Below are positions 55,376-63,361 of a stretch of DNA of 64,000 nucleotides, in pieces. The stretch comes from ENR-C20 sp942493145 (lineage in GTDB: Bacteria > Bacillota > Clostridia > Acetivibrionales > DTU013). Within the stretch, counting starts at the first letter, position 1. Every line of letters begins with the position of its first letter. Where the stretch lies: assembly GCA_942493145.1 (NCBI GenBank), contig OW818679.1:3782001-3846000 (forward strand), in the 5' to 3' direction. The notes beneath the pieces are model-generated. The model was not told the origin of the DNA. It did no database searches and worked only from the letters and a program-made list of their open reading frames with translations. The position numbers were made by a program, and so were the translations under genes.

Positions 55376-55510
55376 ATGAATAGGGGCTGTCGCGCCCCTA
55401 TTCAAAAAGATAGCCGTTTTCTTCTTTAGTGACCAGTTTTCTCGTCGGGATAAGCTAACGAATCTGCCTTAATGTCGGAATTAGCACCAACTGTTATGAT
55501 ATAAAGGTGA
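55376..55510 (-). pseudogene. Duplicate 3' end of the FAD oxidoreductase gene with its terminator
   Basis: The minus strand ends ADSLAYPDEKTGH, compared with IDTLAYSDKKTGH of the intact gene at 51113-52447. The same hairpin follows, here as GAATAGGGGC...GCCCCTATTC (55378-55403). Similarity fades after about 25 codons. A second copy of the gene was evidently present and has been deleted. Confidence 0.7.
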
Positions 55511-55620
55511 GATATAAGTTTTAACCTGGAATTGCTCAGTTACCTATACAGTTCCATGGCAATATTCTTTAATACTCTTTTTATAAATTACCTAGATATG
55601 GTACGGTCACTATAAGCAAT

Positions 55621-55698
55621 GCAAGTGTATATACACTTGCGATTTTTCTGAATTGACTTGATTGTCAATTCAGAAATAAGCTTGTTGGGGGTACCCCA
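55621..55698. repeat. Three consecutive palindromes
   Basis: A perfect 20-bp palindrome GCAAGTGTATATACACTTGC (55621-55640). Then CTGAATTGAC-6-GTCAATTCAG (55649-55674). Then TTGGGG-GTA-CCCCAA (55685-55699). Function unknown; may be a multiple binding site or terminator array. Confidence 0.75.
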
Positions 55699-55875
55699 AT
55701 TCCTTAGTCTCCTGATAATTTTATTGGTCGGCTGCGCTATAATGCGCTATATTATTATCCAAAGCAAATTCTTATATATAGCTTGAAATTCTTAAGTGCT
55801 CATATTTCTATTATATGGATAATTGAAAGATAATGATTGGTCAAAAAATTTGTTCTGTTCTTCTCATATTTGCAT

Positions 55876-56822
55876 CTATAAATTTAAAAATTCCTTTTCA
55901 AGTTTCATAGCAATTTCCATCATATAAAAAGTAGGGTCATTTATTTTTTTGAAATTACCTATTCTTTCTGAACTTGATTTAAATGTACTAATTATAATTC
56001 TATTTACACTCTCTTCATATTTGAAATTTATCTTTTTTCTTTCAAAACTAATAATCGGCAATATGCTGTTTTCATTTTCTATACCCCCTATGAGTGAACA
56101 ATATCTACAAAGCTCAATTAAGCCCTTATCACTAGTACCAATTTAGGTTCAATTATATTAAACCATCCCGAAGAATAACTCTGATGTAACATCCTCAAAA
56201 AATGTATATCCCAACTAGCATTCCAGGCTGATAACAGTTCATTATTTGAACTAAACTTCATTATTTTTTGAACATATTCACTTTCAGTAGATGACCCAAG
56301 AAAGTAATTATATGCGAGATTCATCTCTATAACATGTAATAATTTTATGTCCTTTTTCATGAATTGAATATATTCTCTAAACAAATCCAATTCTCTTCCT
56401 TTTTTTCTTCTTACTTAATATCAGTACTTTCAGAACGCAGGCATATGTAGTAGTTATGAGGATGTCTGGCATATCAAGAGAAAGTAGTGTTTCCGATTTT
56501 TCAACGGTTCTATTAGTAATTAATTCGTGTTTTACTCCTTCACTTTTCGAGTGATTAATAATATCTTTTTTATTCCACTTTAACAGATTATCATATGCAA
56601 TTTGAATTTTCTGTAATTGGCCTTGATTAATCATCATTTTACTTGCGTCCCAGCAGGCTTCATATTCACCTAGCCCAGGAACCTTATCAATTTTTCTGTT
56701 TTGTACAAGAAATTCAAGTCTTGCAATGCAAGGGCAAACGATGCAATCCATAAATGATAGTTGTTATCTTTATCTATGAAATTTTCAAGTTTGAAATTAT
56801 ATTCTAACGATTTATACTCCAC
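55876..56822 (-). pseudogene. Frameshifted unidentified ORF, about 310 codons
   Basis: A GTG start (56822) with GGGAGGG six bases upstream opens a frame reading MEYKSLEYNFKLENF. Protein-like sequence then continues through three frame changes: near 56700 (to VPGLGEYEACWDASKM), near 56400 at an A-rich run (to LFREYIQFMKKDIKL), and near 56130 (to FERKKINFKYEESVN). It ends at 55876. Composition is much richer in A+T than its neighbours, suggesting foreign origin. Family not recognised. Either a decayed gene or sequencing errors in homopolymers. Confidence 0.5.
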
Positions 56823-57173
56823 GCGATCCCTCCCCTAGCAATATCTTTCAACAAACGGCAACATGCTATATGAATTATAAAGATACTTTTTATATTGGTT
56901 TATAACCTCTATACGTCTTACCCCCAGTTACTTCGTCAAATAAAACAAATACCTATTAAAAATTATTATATAAAATGAGAATTTCCATACTGTCATTCTA
57001 CACATCAATCCCAATTTCTTCAATATCAAACTAATTTGAAATAATATGATTTCATATCTATATCTCACCTGGACAACAAAAAGGCTTGATTCATCTTATA
57101 TAGAATCAAGCTTTCCCATTTTTGCTGGTTGTTGCATTATTGTTGCACTTTTTTCAAAGTGCGGCTTGTAATG
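56823..57173. other. A+T-rich intergenic stretch
   Basis: No gene. A terminator-type hairpin GCTTGATTC...GAATCAAGC with flanking A and T runs is at 57084-57111. The rest shows nothing recognisable. Confidence 0.4.
57084..57111. terminator. Hairpin near the right end of the island
   Basis: 9-bp perfect stem with a 10-base loop, A-run on the left and TTTCCC on the right. On the minus strand it follows the tRNA-Thr-like fragment at 57174 and is followed by a short T-run. Confidence 0.5.
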
Positions 57174-57225
57174 TGGAGCCCTCATCCAGATTCGAACTAC
57201 AGCCCTCATCCTTACCATGAATGCT
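57174..57225 (-). repeat. Imperfect second copy of the tRNA-Thr 3' part
   Basis: Starts at the CCA end and matches tRNA-Thr through T loop, variable region and anticodon loop. Several changes break the T stem (ACTACAG for ACTGGAG). Same orientation as the intact tRNA. Likely an older att site from an earlier insertion. Confidence 0.6.
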
Positions 57226-57351
57226 CTGGCACCCGCTAAGCTGCGCGTTACTGCGTCAGACGGCGCTCCTCCGGTGCTCACATATACAAATATGTTCCGC
57301 TCCTCAAAGCTTGTCTTCCTTATCCCGCTTGCTTCCCGGGCACCAGCCCGA

Positions 57352-57412
57352 ATAGAGCGCATCCATGGTAAGGACCACGTTCCTACAATGAGGTCTCCAG
57401 TTCGTTTATGTT
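57352..57412 (+). repeat. Inverted, interrupted tRNA-Thr fragment
   Basis: On the plus strand GAGCGCATCCATGGTAAGGA and ATGAGGTCTCCAGTTCG of tRNA-Thr appear in order, split by about 13 unrelated bases. It lies opposite in direction to the intact gene 50 bp away. Confidence 0.55.
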
Positions 57413-57423
57413 TAAAGCTCCAT

Positions 57424-57461
57424 AAAAAGAACAACACCCGTTTGGAGTGTTGTTCTTTTTG
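57424..57461 (-). terminator. Terminator of tRNA-Thr
   Basis: AAAAAGAACAACACTCC...GGTGTTGTTCTTTTT hairpin directly after the CCA end on the minus strand. Confidence 0.8.
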
Positions 57462-57508
57462 TTGGAGCCCTCATCCAGATTCGAACTGGAGACCTCATCC
57501 TTACCATG
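57457..57508 (-). repeat. Right attachment repeat within tRNA-Thr
   Basis: The 52 bases identical to 22856-22907; this copy is part of the intact tRNA-Thr gene. Confidence 0.85.
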
Positions 57509-57538
57509 GATGCGCTCTGCCACCTGAGCTATGAGGGC
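57463..57538 (-). tRNA. tRNA-Thr(GGT)
   Basis: 76 nt with encoded CCA. Acceptor GCCCTCA pairs with TGAGGGC, anticodon stem CATCC/GGATG encloses loop ATGGTAA (anticodon GGT), and T arm TCCAG-TTCGAAT-CTGGA is intact. It is the insertion target of the 34.6-kb island. Confidence 0.95.
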
Positions 57539-57575
57539 GTGGGATTGTTTTATTTGATTTAAGAAGCCGAATGTT

Positions 57576-57605
57576 ATTATACTACAGCCGGTCAGCTTTT
57601 GTAAA
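57576..57605 (-). promoter_or_regulatory. Promoter of tRNA-Thr
   Basis: TTTACA and TATAAT with an 18-base spacer on the minus strand; the start would be about 30 bases before the mature tRNA. Confidence 0.7.
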
Positions 57606-57697
57606 GAGGCAAAGAGTACTGTTACAGTGAAATCATGGCTCACGTTAGCATGCTTATTGTTTTCGGGCTTAATTATCAACAAATAGCGCTTTTTGTC

Positions 57698-57792
57698 TTG
57701 ACTGAGATTCATACATTTGGTAATATGGGCACAGGTAGATTTCATATTTTGCCTCCCGTGTCTCATGTAAAGTCAGGGAGGTTCTTTTTTTC
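57698..57792 (+). ncRNA. Candidate small RNA (promoter plus terminator only)
   Basis: TTGACT and TAATAT, 17 bases apart (57698-57726), are followed about 25 bases later by the hairpin CCTCCC...GGGAGG (57752-57781) and a T-run. This would give an RNA of about 60 bases between the two tRNA genes, on the opposite strand. No coding potential. Purely inferred from the signals. Confidence 0.35.
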
Positions 57793-57830
57793 CCATAAGG
57801 CCAGATGTACACAATTTTAAAAGGTAAATT

Positions 57831-57883
57831 AAAAACCCCGGTTCCCATATCATGTCTTTCCATGAAATCGGAGTCGGGGTTTG
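57831..57883 (-). terminator. Terminator of tRNA-Gly
   Basis: On the minus strand AAACCCCG pairs with CGGGGTTTTT across a loop with its own small hairpin; the T-run follows. Confidence 0.7.
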
Positions 57884-57892
57884 TTTTAACAT

Positions 57893-57966
57893 TGGAGCGG
57901 GTGATGGGAATCGAACCCACGCAGTCAGCTTGGGAAGCTGATATTCTGCCATTGAATTACACCCGC
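57893..57966 (-). tRNA. tRNA-Gly(CCC)
   Basis: 74 nt with encoded CCA. Acceptor GCGGGTG/CACCCGC, anticodon loop TTCCCAA (anticodon CCC) and T loop GTTCGATTCC are all present. Confidence 0.95.
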
Positions 57967-57979
57967 ACGTGCGAATTGA

Positions 57980-58008
57980 ATTATACCATATTCAAATTTC
58001 GGTGTCCA
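57980..58008 (-). promoter_or_regulatory. Promoter of tRNA-Gly
   Basis: TGGACA and TATAAT separated by 17 bases on the minus strand, 14 bp before the tRNA 5' end. Confidence 0.7.
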
Positions 58009-58075
58009 TATTAACGGACTATTTACGGATTATTTTCTCAACCAATTTTCTCAACCAATTTCCCAAGCTGTTTTC

Positions 58076-58723
58076 TCAGCATATCCTACCATCTTCCAGA
58101 TATTTCTCCAGTTTCCGCTTAACCCGCTGAAGTGCGTTGTCGATGGACTTGACATGCCTGTCCAACTCCTCCGCAACTTCCTGGTAGGATTTCCCCTGTA
58201 AATAAAGTGAGAGTACCTCCCATTCCAGAGCGCTGAGTATCTCTCCCATCTTCGTCTCGATGCCTTTGAATTCCTCGCGGTTTATCATCATTTCCTCGGG
58301 ATCGCTGACGCTATCTTCGCTGATGATATCGAGTAGGGTCCTGTCGGATTCTTCATCATATATGGGCTTGTTGAGGGAGACATAAGAATTCAGGGGTATG
58401 TGCTTCTGTCTGGTGGCTGTCTTGATGGCTGTTATGATCTGCCTCGTTATGCACAATTCCGCAAATGCACGGAAGGAAGAGAGCTTGTCCCCCCTGTAAT
58501 CCCTGATAGCCTTATAAAGCCCGATGAGGCCTTCCTGAATGATGTCTTCCCTGTCGGCGCCTATAAGGAAATACGTTCGGGCCTTGGCACGAACGAAGCT
58601 TTTATATTTGTTGATAAGGAACTCAAGGGCTTTAATGTCGCCAGCCTTTGCATCTATTATGATATCCTCATCTGCCATGGCAATGTAAGATAGTGGCGCC
58701 TCGGCTTGTGCATTAGGCTTCAA
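58076..58723 (-). CDS. sigH: RNA polymerase sporulation sigma factor SigH
   Basis: 215 residues. Region 2 (LINKYKSFVRAKARTYFLIG, ADREDIIQEGLIGLYKAIRD) and region 4 (LEWEVLSLYLQGKSYQEVAE, LDRHVKSIDNALQRVKRKLE) are those of Spo0H. It directs transcription of early sporulation genes. TTG start at 58723 is supported by GAGGGGG seven bases upstream; an internal ATG at codon 16 is the alternative. It lies just after rlmB and mrnC on the chromosome, as in many Clostridia. Confidence 0.92.
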   Translation of the reverse strand: MKPNAQAEAPLSYIAMADEDIIIDAKAGDIKALEFLINKYKSFVRAKARTYFLIGADREDIIQEGLIGLYKAIRDYRGDKLSSFRAFAELCITRQIITAIKTATRQKHIPLNSYVSLNKPIYDEESDRTLLDIISEDSVSDPEEMMINREEFKGIETKMGEILSALEWEVLSLYLQGKSYQEVAEELDRHVKSIDNALQRVKRKLEKYLEDGRIC

Positions 58724-58909
58724 TTAAACGCCCCCTCGCAAATTTATGCATTACTAAAGTTCAACATTAAAAGCTTGCTGGTATATAGATATCCATACTG
58801 GATTACAAAACATCGGACATACTTACTACATATTATATTTAAAGCAGTCTTTTATGTCAAGTTGCAATATAACATTTGCCACGGATGTAATATAATCCCA
58901 TATGGCTGA

Positions 58910-60547
58910 TCAGGCTTTATTCTCTCTTTGCTTCAGCACCTCGAACATAACTACGGCACCTGCAATTGCAGCGTTCAACGAATTAATGTTTCCCCTCATG
59001 GGTATGTTGACTGTCACATCGCATACCTCTCTGACCAGTCTCCTTATTCCTTCCCCTTCACTGCCGACCACAATTGCCACCGGTACCTTGTAGTCATTTT
59101 CGTAATAAGGCTTTTCTCCGTCAGAGTCCGTTCCTATTACCCAAACACCTTGCTTTTTAAGATATTCAAGGGTTTGGACCAGGTTGGTAACACGGGCTAC
59201 CGGAACATGTTCTATTGCGCCCGCCGATGCTTTTGAAACAGCTGCAGTCAATCCCACGGCTCTTCTTTTTGGGATGATTACACCATGGGCTCCTGACGCA
59301 TTTGCCGATCTTAATACAGAGCCAAGATTGTATGAATCGGTTATTTCATCCAGCACAATTATAAAGGCCGGTTTTCCGCTTTCTTTCGCGATATTCAGTA
59401 TGTCATCCACTTCGACGTATTCCTTGGCCGCTGCGAAAGCAATAACTCCCTGATGTGCGTGGGTTTCTGAAATGCTGTCCAGCTTGCTCCTGTCAACGTC
59501 CTGTATTATTATCTTTTTTTCTCTTGCAATGGCAATGATCTGATTGATCGAGCCTTCTTTTTCACCTTTTCCAACTAATATCTTGTTTATGCTCCGTCCT
59601 GCTTTCAGAGCTTCCAATACAGAATTCCTGCCCTCGATCCTTTCATTGCCGTCAGGATCAGACTCATCGTTTCTCCTGTCGTCCCATTCCGGTTTTTTGA
59701 ACTCACGGTTCAGTTTCATATCATCGCGTTTCAGTTCACTATTATCACGATACGAACGATCCGAGCGTTCAGGCCTTTCGGGCCTTTCGGGCTTTCCTCC
59801 GAATTTGACTGCTCCCTGGTCGTATCTTCCTGTTCTCCCTGGTCTGTTGCCCTCGTCAGCCCTTACCGGCTTGTTCCCATAGGTTTTTCTTCCGCCTCTG
59901 TCATCACCGACTGTCGGGGTTCCATATTTCGGTCTGTCTTCGCCGGTTGCCTTTCCGCTATCATAGGTTTTTCCGCTGCTACCGTAGGTTTTGGTGTCGC
60001 TACCATAGGTTTTACCGCCGCCACCATAGGTATTGGAACCGGAGCCATAGGTTTTGCCGCTGCCACCGTAGGTTTTGGTGCCGGAGCCATAGGTTTTGCC
60101 GCTGCTACCATAGGTTTTGCCGCTGCCACCATAGGTTTTACCACTTCCGCCGTAGGTTTTTTCGCCTCCGGCTTCGGTTCTTTCGCCGGAGTTATAGGTC
60201 TTCTCGCCGGTACCATAAGATTTTGAGTTCGAGCCGTATGGTTTAGCTCCTGCACCATAAGGCTTTGAGCCGCCACCATAGGGTTTTGATCCGGAGCCAT
60301 ACGGTTTTGCGCCAGTGCTTCTGGATTTGTCACCGGTTCCATAGGATTTTGCTTCGCCGCCAAAGGTTTTTCCACCTTCACCGAAGGATTTTCCAGCATC
60401 ACCATAGCTATTACCAGTACCCCCTGAGGTTTTCCCGCCACCGCCGAATGTTTTTCCACCGCCTCCGAAGGATTTCGAGCCACCGCCAAAGGGCTTCTTA
60501 CTCTTGTTTTTAAATTTTTCCATACCATCAAACTTTTTATTTTGCAT
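58910..60547 (-). CDS. rlmB: 23S rRNA 2'-O-methyltransferase RlmB with long Gly/Tyr/Lys repeat arm
   Basis: 545 residues; the family is normally about 245. The C-terminal 245 residues are a standard SpoU/TrmH enzyme: GRNSVLEALKAGRSINKILV (substrate-binding domain), then motif 1 NLGSVLRSANASGAHGVI, motif 2 VVGSEGEGIRRL and motif 3 IPMRGNINSLNAAIAGAV for the knotted SAM site. The N-terminal about 205 residues are repeats of KTYGGSGKTYGSG type, followed by about 90 charged residues rich in Arg, Asp and Pro. It methylates the ribose of a G in 23S rRNA. The arm is probably disordered and RNA-binding. Confidence 0.88.
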   Translation of the reverse strand: MQNKKFDGMEKFKNKSKKPFGGGSKSFGGGGKTFGGGGKTSGGTGNSYGDAGKSFGEGGKTFGGEAKSYGTGDKSRSTGAKPYGSGSKPYGGGSKPYGAGAKPYGSNSKSYGTGEKTYNSGERTEAGGEKTYGGSGKTYGGSGKTYGSSGKTYGSGTKTYGGSGKTYGSGSNTYGGGGKTYGSDTKTYGSSGKTYDSGKATGEDRPKYGTPTVGDDRGGRKTYGNKPVRADEGNRPGRTGRYDQGAVKFGGKPERPERPERSDRSYRDNSELKRDDMKLNREFKKPEWDDRRNDESDPDGNERIEGRNSVLEALKAGRSINKILVGKGEKEGSINQIIAIAREKKIIIQDVDRSKLDSISETHAHQGVIAFAAAKEYVEVDDILNIAKESGKPAFIIVLDEITDSYNLGSVLRSANASGAHGVIIPKRRAVGLTAAVSKASAGAIEHVPVARVTNLVQTLEYLKKQGVWVIGTDSDGEKPYYENDYKVPVAIVVGSEGEGIRRLVREVCDVTVNIPMRGNINSLNAAIAGAVVMFEVLKQRENKA

Positions 60548-60614
60548 CTCATTACCAACCTTTCATCAATCCATTAACGATTTCCAACCAACATCCATCC
60601 AATAAACCCGGGTA

Positions 60615-61043
60615 TCACTGCGCTTCCTTGCCGGTCGCCAGCTTTAGCAGCTGTTTAAGCCGTGTGTAATCCTTTTTAAGATACAGATACCCGAGAAGCG
60701 CCTCAAATGCTGTGGCGTGCTTATACTCAGTCACATTGGCGTTCTTGGGTATGGTTCCGGATTTCGCATTGCGACCACGGCGTGCTATATCCTGCTCGTC
60801 GGGCGAGAGCTCGTCCATTATCCTGTGTAGTATGTCCGATTGTGCCTTTGCTTTTACATAGTCAACCGATCGTTTGTGCAGTTTATGTACTGTTGAATTG
60901 CCTTCGCTCACAAGCAGGGTGCGGATGTAGACCTCATAAACAGCATCCCCCAGATATGCAAGCACAAGCGGCGAATAAGAACTGATATCGCTCTCTTTAA
61001 TTGAAAACCCGTCGCTTGTTGCTTCAAATATTTCTTCTATCAT
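60615..61043 (-). CDS. mrnC: Mini-ribonuclease III (MrnC)
   Basis: 142 residues, an RNase III catalytic domain without the double-strand-binding domain. YSPLVLAYLGDAVYEVYIRT holds the catalytic acidic motif and KHATAFEALLGYLYL the second. It matures 23S rRNA ends. It is between cysS and rlmB, as in Bacillus and Clostridia. Confidence 0.92.
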   Translation of the reverse strand: MIEEIFEATSDGFSIKESDISSYSPLVLAYLGDAVYEVYIRTLLVSEGNSTVHKLHKRSVDYVKAKAQSDILHRIMDELSPDEQDIARRGRNAKSGTIPKNANVTEYKHATAFEALLGYLYLKKDYTRLKQLLKLATGKEAQ

Positions 61044-61054
61044 TCATCAATTCC

Positions 61055-61123
61055 TTCTTAAGTCTTCTTTAGCTTTCTTAAGTCTTCTTTAGACTTCTTA
61101 AATCTTCTTTAGCTTTCTTAAGC
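61055..61123. repeat. Tandem repeat of about 19 bp between cysS and mrnC
   Basis: Unit TTCTTAAGTCTTCTTTAGC repeated about three and a half times with small changes, filling the gap between cysS and mrnC. On the minus strand it reads A/G-rich and could form alternate ribosome sites (AAAGAAG). No known function. Confidence 0.75.
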
Positions 61124-61135
61124 CTCTAACATTTA

Positions 61136-62530
61136 TCAATTCCTCTTCCACTTCACTCCTGCAGGGGTGTCCTCCAGCACTATACCCTTCTCCTTCAGCT
61201 CATCCCTGATTTCGTCGGCCAGCTTCCAGTTCTTGTCCTTCCTGGCTTGCTGCCTTTTCTCAATCAATCCTTCTATCTCGCTGTCCAGTGATTCATTCGT
61301 TGAATTATCTTCCTTTCCGGAATAGCTTGAAATGTCCAATCCCAATATCGCATCCATGTCCACCAGCAGGTCATACATAACCCTGGATTTTACCCCATAC
61401 CTGATTACATTCCATACGACGCCCAGTGCACGTGGTATGTTGAGGTCGTCATTTACCGCTTCATCAAATTCCTTCCTGAAACCATCCACAACAGCCACAT
61501 CAACCACATCGCTCCCGTTCTTATGGGCAAGAGTCCCTTCAAGCAGCCTGTCCAGCGATACCTGTGCTGATTTAATGACATCCCAGGTGAAGTTGAGCTT
61601 GCTCCTGTAATTGGCGTTCAGGCAGAGATATCTGAAAGCCAGCGGATTTAGACCGTTCTCCTTCAGATCTGATACCGTGTAGGTGTTCTTGAGGCTCTTT
61701 GACATCTTTCCGTTGTCAACAAGAAGGAACTCGCCGTGCAGCCAGGTATTTACCGCAGGCTTTCCGAGAAGCGCCTCGCTCTGTGCTATCTCATTCTCAT
61801 GATGTACCGGAATATGGTCAACTCCTCCGGTATGTATGTCAAAAACCTCACCGAGGTATTTCATGCTCATTGCCGAGCATTCGATGTGCCAACCCGGATA
61901 TCCCATACTCCACGGGCTTGGCCACTGCATTATATGCTCCTTCGGCGCCTTCTTCCACAGGGCGAAGTCTGCCGGATGCCTCTTCTCCTCGTTCACATCC
62001 ACCCTCGACCCGGCTATCTGCCCTTCAAGATCAAGACCGGAGAGTTTCCCGTATCCATTGAATTTCCCTATATCAAAATATACCCCATCGCTGGTCTCGT
62101 AACCAAAACCCTTTTCTACAAGCTTCTCTACAAAGCTGATCATCTCATTTATATGATCGGTCGCTTTCGCTACGATTTCCGGCATTTCTATATTCAGCTC
62201 GGCGGTGTCCTTCATAAACACCCCGGTAAAGAACTCGGCTATTTCCCAGGGTGTCTTTTTCTGCTCCCTGGCAGTCACCATCATCTTGTCCTCGCCTTCA
62301 TCGGCATCGGCGACCAGGTGTCCTACATCTGTTATATTCATGACATGCTTAAGGCTGAATCCGTTATATTTAAGGACACGTCTCAATATATCCATGAAAA
62401 CATAGGTCCTGAGGTTCCCGATGTGTGCAAACTGGTAAACAGTAGGCCCGCACGAATATATCCTTACTTCATTTCCTATCAACGGTTTGAATTCTTCCTT
62501 CTGCTTTGTCAGTGTATTATAAAGCTTCAT
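61136..62530 (-). CDS. cysS: Cysteinyl-tRNA synthetase
   Basis: 464 residues, normal length. The HIGH motif appears as FAHIGNLRTYVF, KMSKS as GKMSKSLKNTYT, and zinc-binding Cys as YSCGPTVYQF. It charges tRNA-Cys. Start overlaps the cysE stop (ATGA), so the two are translated together. Confidence 0.97.
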   Translation of the reverse strand: MKLYNTLTKQKEEFKPLIGNEVRIYSCGPTVYQFAHIGNLRTYVFMDILRRVLKYNGFSLKHVMNITDVGHLVADADEGEDKMMVTAREQKKTPWEIAEFFTGVFMKDTAELNIEMPEIVAKATDHINEMISFVEKLVEKGFGYETSDGVYFDIGKFNGYGKLSGLDLEGQIAGSRVDVNEEKRHPADFALWKKAPKEHIMQWPSPWSMGYPGWHIECSAMSMKYLGEVFDIHTGGVDHIPVHHENEIAQSEALLGKPAVNTWLHGEFLLVDNGKMSKSLKNTYTVSDLKENGLNPLAFRYLCLNANYRSKLNFTWDVIKSAQVSLDRLLEGTLAHKNGSDVVDVAVVDGFRKEFDEAVNDDLNIPRALGVVWNVIRYGVKSRVMYDLLVDMDAILGLDISSYSGKEDNSTNESLDSEIEGLIEKRQQARKDKNWKLADEIRDELKEKGIVLEDTPAGVKWKRN

Positions 62531-63216
62531 TTTGATAACTCCTCCTGCTGATATGCTTCTTTCTTTTTTTCCGACAACTCTTCTTTTTTATTCAAAGCCT
62601 CTTCAAGATGGCTTATACGCAATGCGATTCTGCACAGTTCCTGGGATACCGGATCTGGCATATGAATCTGGTCCAGTTCCATTGAAGGGACGACACGCTT
62701 TCCTTCCCGCCTGACAGATCTTGCCTTGGTTCCGGTCACTGTCGAATCAGGCTCTATGTCGTCAAGCACTATCGATCCTGCCCCAATCCTGGAATTGTCT
62801 CCGACGGTTATCGGCCCCAACAGTTTGGCGCCTGATCCGATAAGGACATTATTCCCGATGGTAGGATGTCTTTTACCTGTATCCTTCCCCGTGCCACCAA
62901 GGGTGACTCCATGGTATATGGTACAGTTATCGCCCACTTCAGCCGTCTCGCCAAATACGACCCCCATGCCGTGGTCGATGAACAAGCCCCTTCCTATTGT
63001 CGCTCCTGGATGGATTTCTATTCCGGTAAAAAATCTGGCAAACTGTGAAATGAACCGCGAAATAAAAAACATCCCCCTGGCATAAAACCAGTGCGAAAGC
63101 CTATGATAAAACAGGGCATGAAACCCCGGATATAGCAATATAACCTCAATCAGCGTCTTTGCAGCCGGATCTCTTTCGGCTATCGATCGTGCATCTCCAA
63201 GCAAACCTTTCAGCAT
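62527..63216 (-). CDS. cysE: Serine O-acetyltransferase
   Basis: 229 residues from the ATG at 63216 (family-like start MLKGLLGDARSIAERDPAAK); the frame extends to ATG 63261 and neither has an ideal ribosome site. The left-handed beta-helix hexapeptides (IEIHPGATIGRGLFIDHGMG, VVFGETAEVGDNCTIYHGVT) and GGTGKDTGKRHPTIGN are complete. It makes O-acetylserine for cysteine synthesis. Coupling with cysS links cysteine supply to tRNA charging. Confidence 0.93.
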   Translation of the reverse strand: MLKGLLGDARSIAERDPAAKTLIEVILLYPGFHALFYHRLSHWFYARGMFFISRFISQFARFFTGIEIHPGATIGRGLFIDHGMGVVFGETAEVGDNCTIYHGVTLGGTGKDTGKRHPTIGNNVLIGSGAKLLGPITVGDNSRIGAGSIVLDDIEPDSTVTGTKARSVRREGKRVVPSMELDQIHMPDPVSQELCRIALRISHLEEALNKKEELSEKKKEAYQQEELSK

Positions 63217-63324
63217 AGTTCCATCAATCCCCCACTTCCTTAAAACCAGCATATACTTCATTTAAAGCTAATATCCTCTTCAACTGAAGCATGGTTCCTC
63301 TTCAACTAAAAAATTCAAAAACTC

Positions 63325-63361
63325 CGCCCTGTTGTTTATCTTGTGTAATCGGGGCGAAGTT
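63325..63361 (-). terminator. Terminator-type hairpin in the cysE leader
   Basis: On the minus strand CTTCGCCC pairs with GGGCGGAG across an 18-base loop and is followed by TTTTTGAATTTTTT. It stands about 110 bp upstream of the cysE start with no gene before it, so it may be an attenuator. I found no T-box consensus. Confidence 0.5.

Larger units (their letters stand above)
55233..55875. other. Gene-free stretch with duplicated gene end and palindromes
   Basis: About 640 bp: degenerate operator (55313-55328), hairpin (55378-55403), duplicate end of the FAD oxidoreductase (55424-55510) and three palindromes in 80 bp (55621-55698). No intact gene. Confidence 0.5.

Noticed and set aside
57096..57437. 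Open frame of 113 codons over the tRNA-Thr fragments
   Set aside because: It consists of tRNA-derived and repeat DNA; frames of this kind are a common false prediction next to tRNA genes.
22856..57508. Complete prophage between the att repeats
   Set aside because: Integrase and excisionase are present, but no capsid, tail, lysis, terminase or replication genes are found.
59863..60558. Long open frame on the same strand as rlmB in another frame (231 codons), and plus-strand Arg/His-rich frames over the same DNA
   Set aside because: These are by-products of the repetitive Gly/Tyr/Lys coding sequence; the rlmB frame alone continues into a conserved enzyme.
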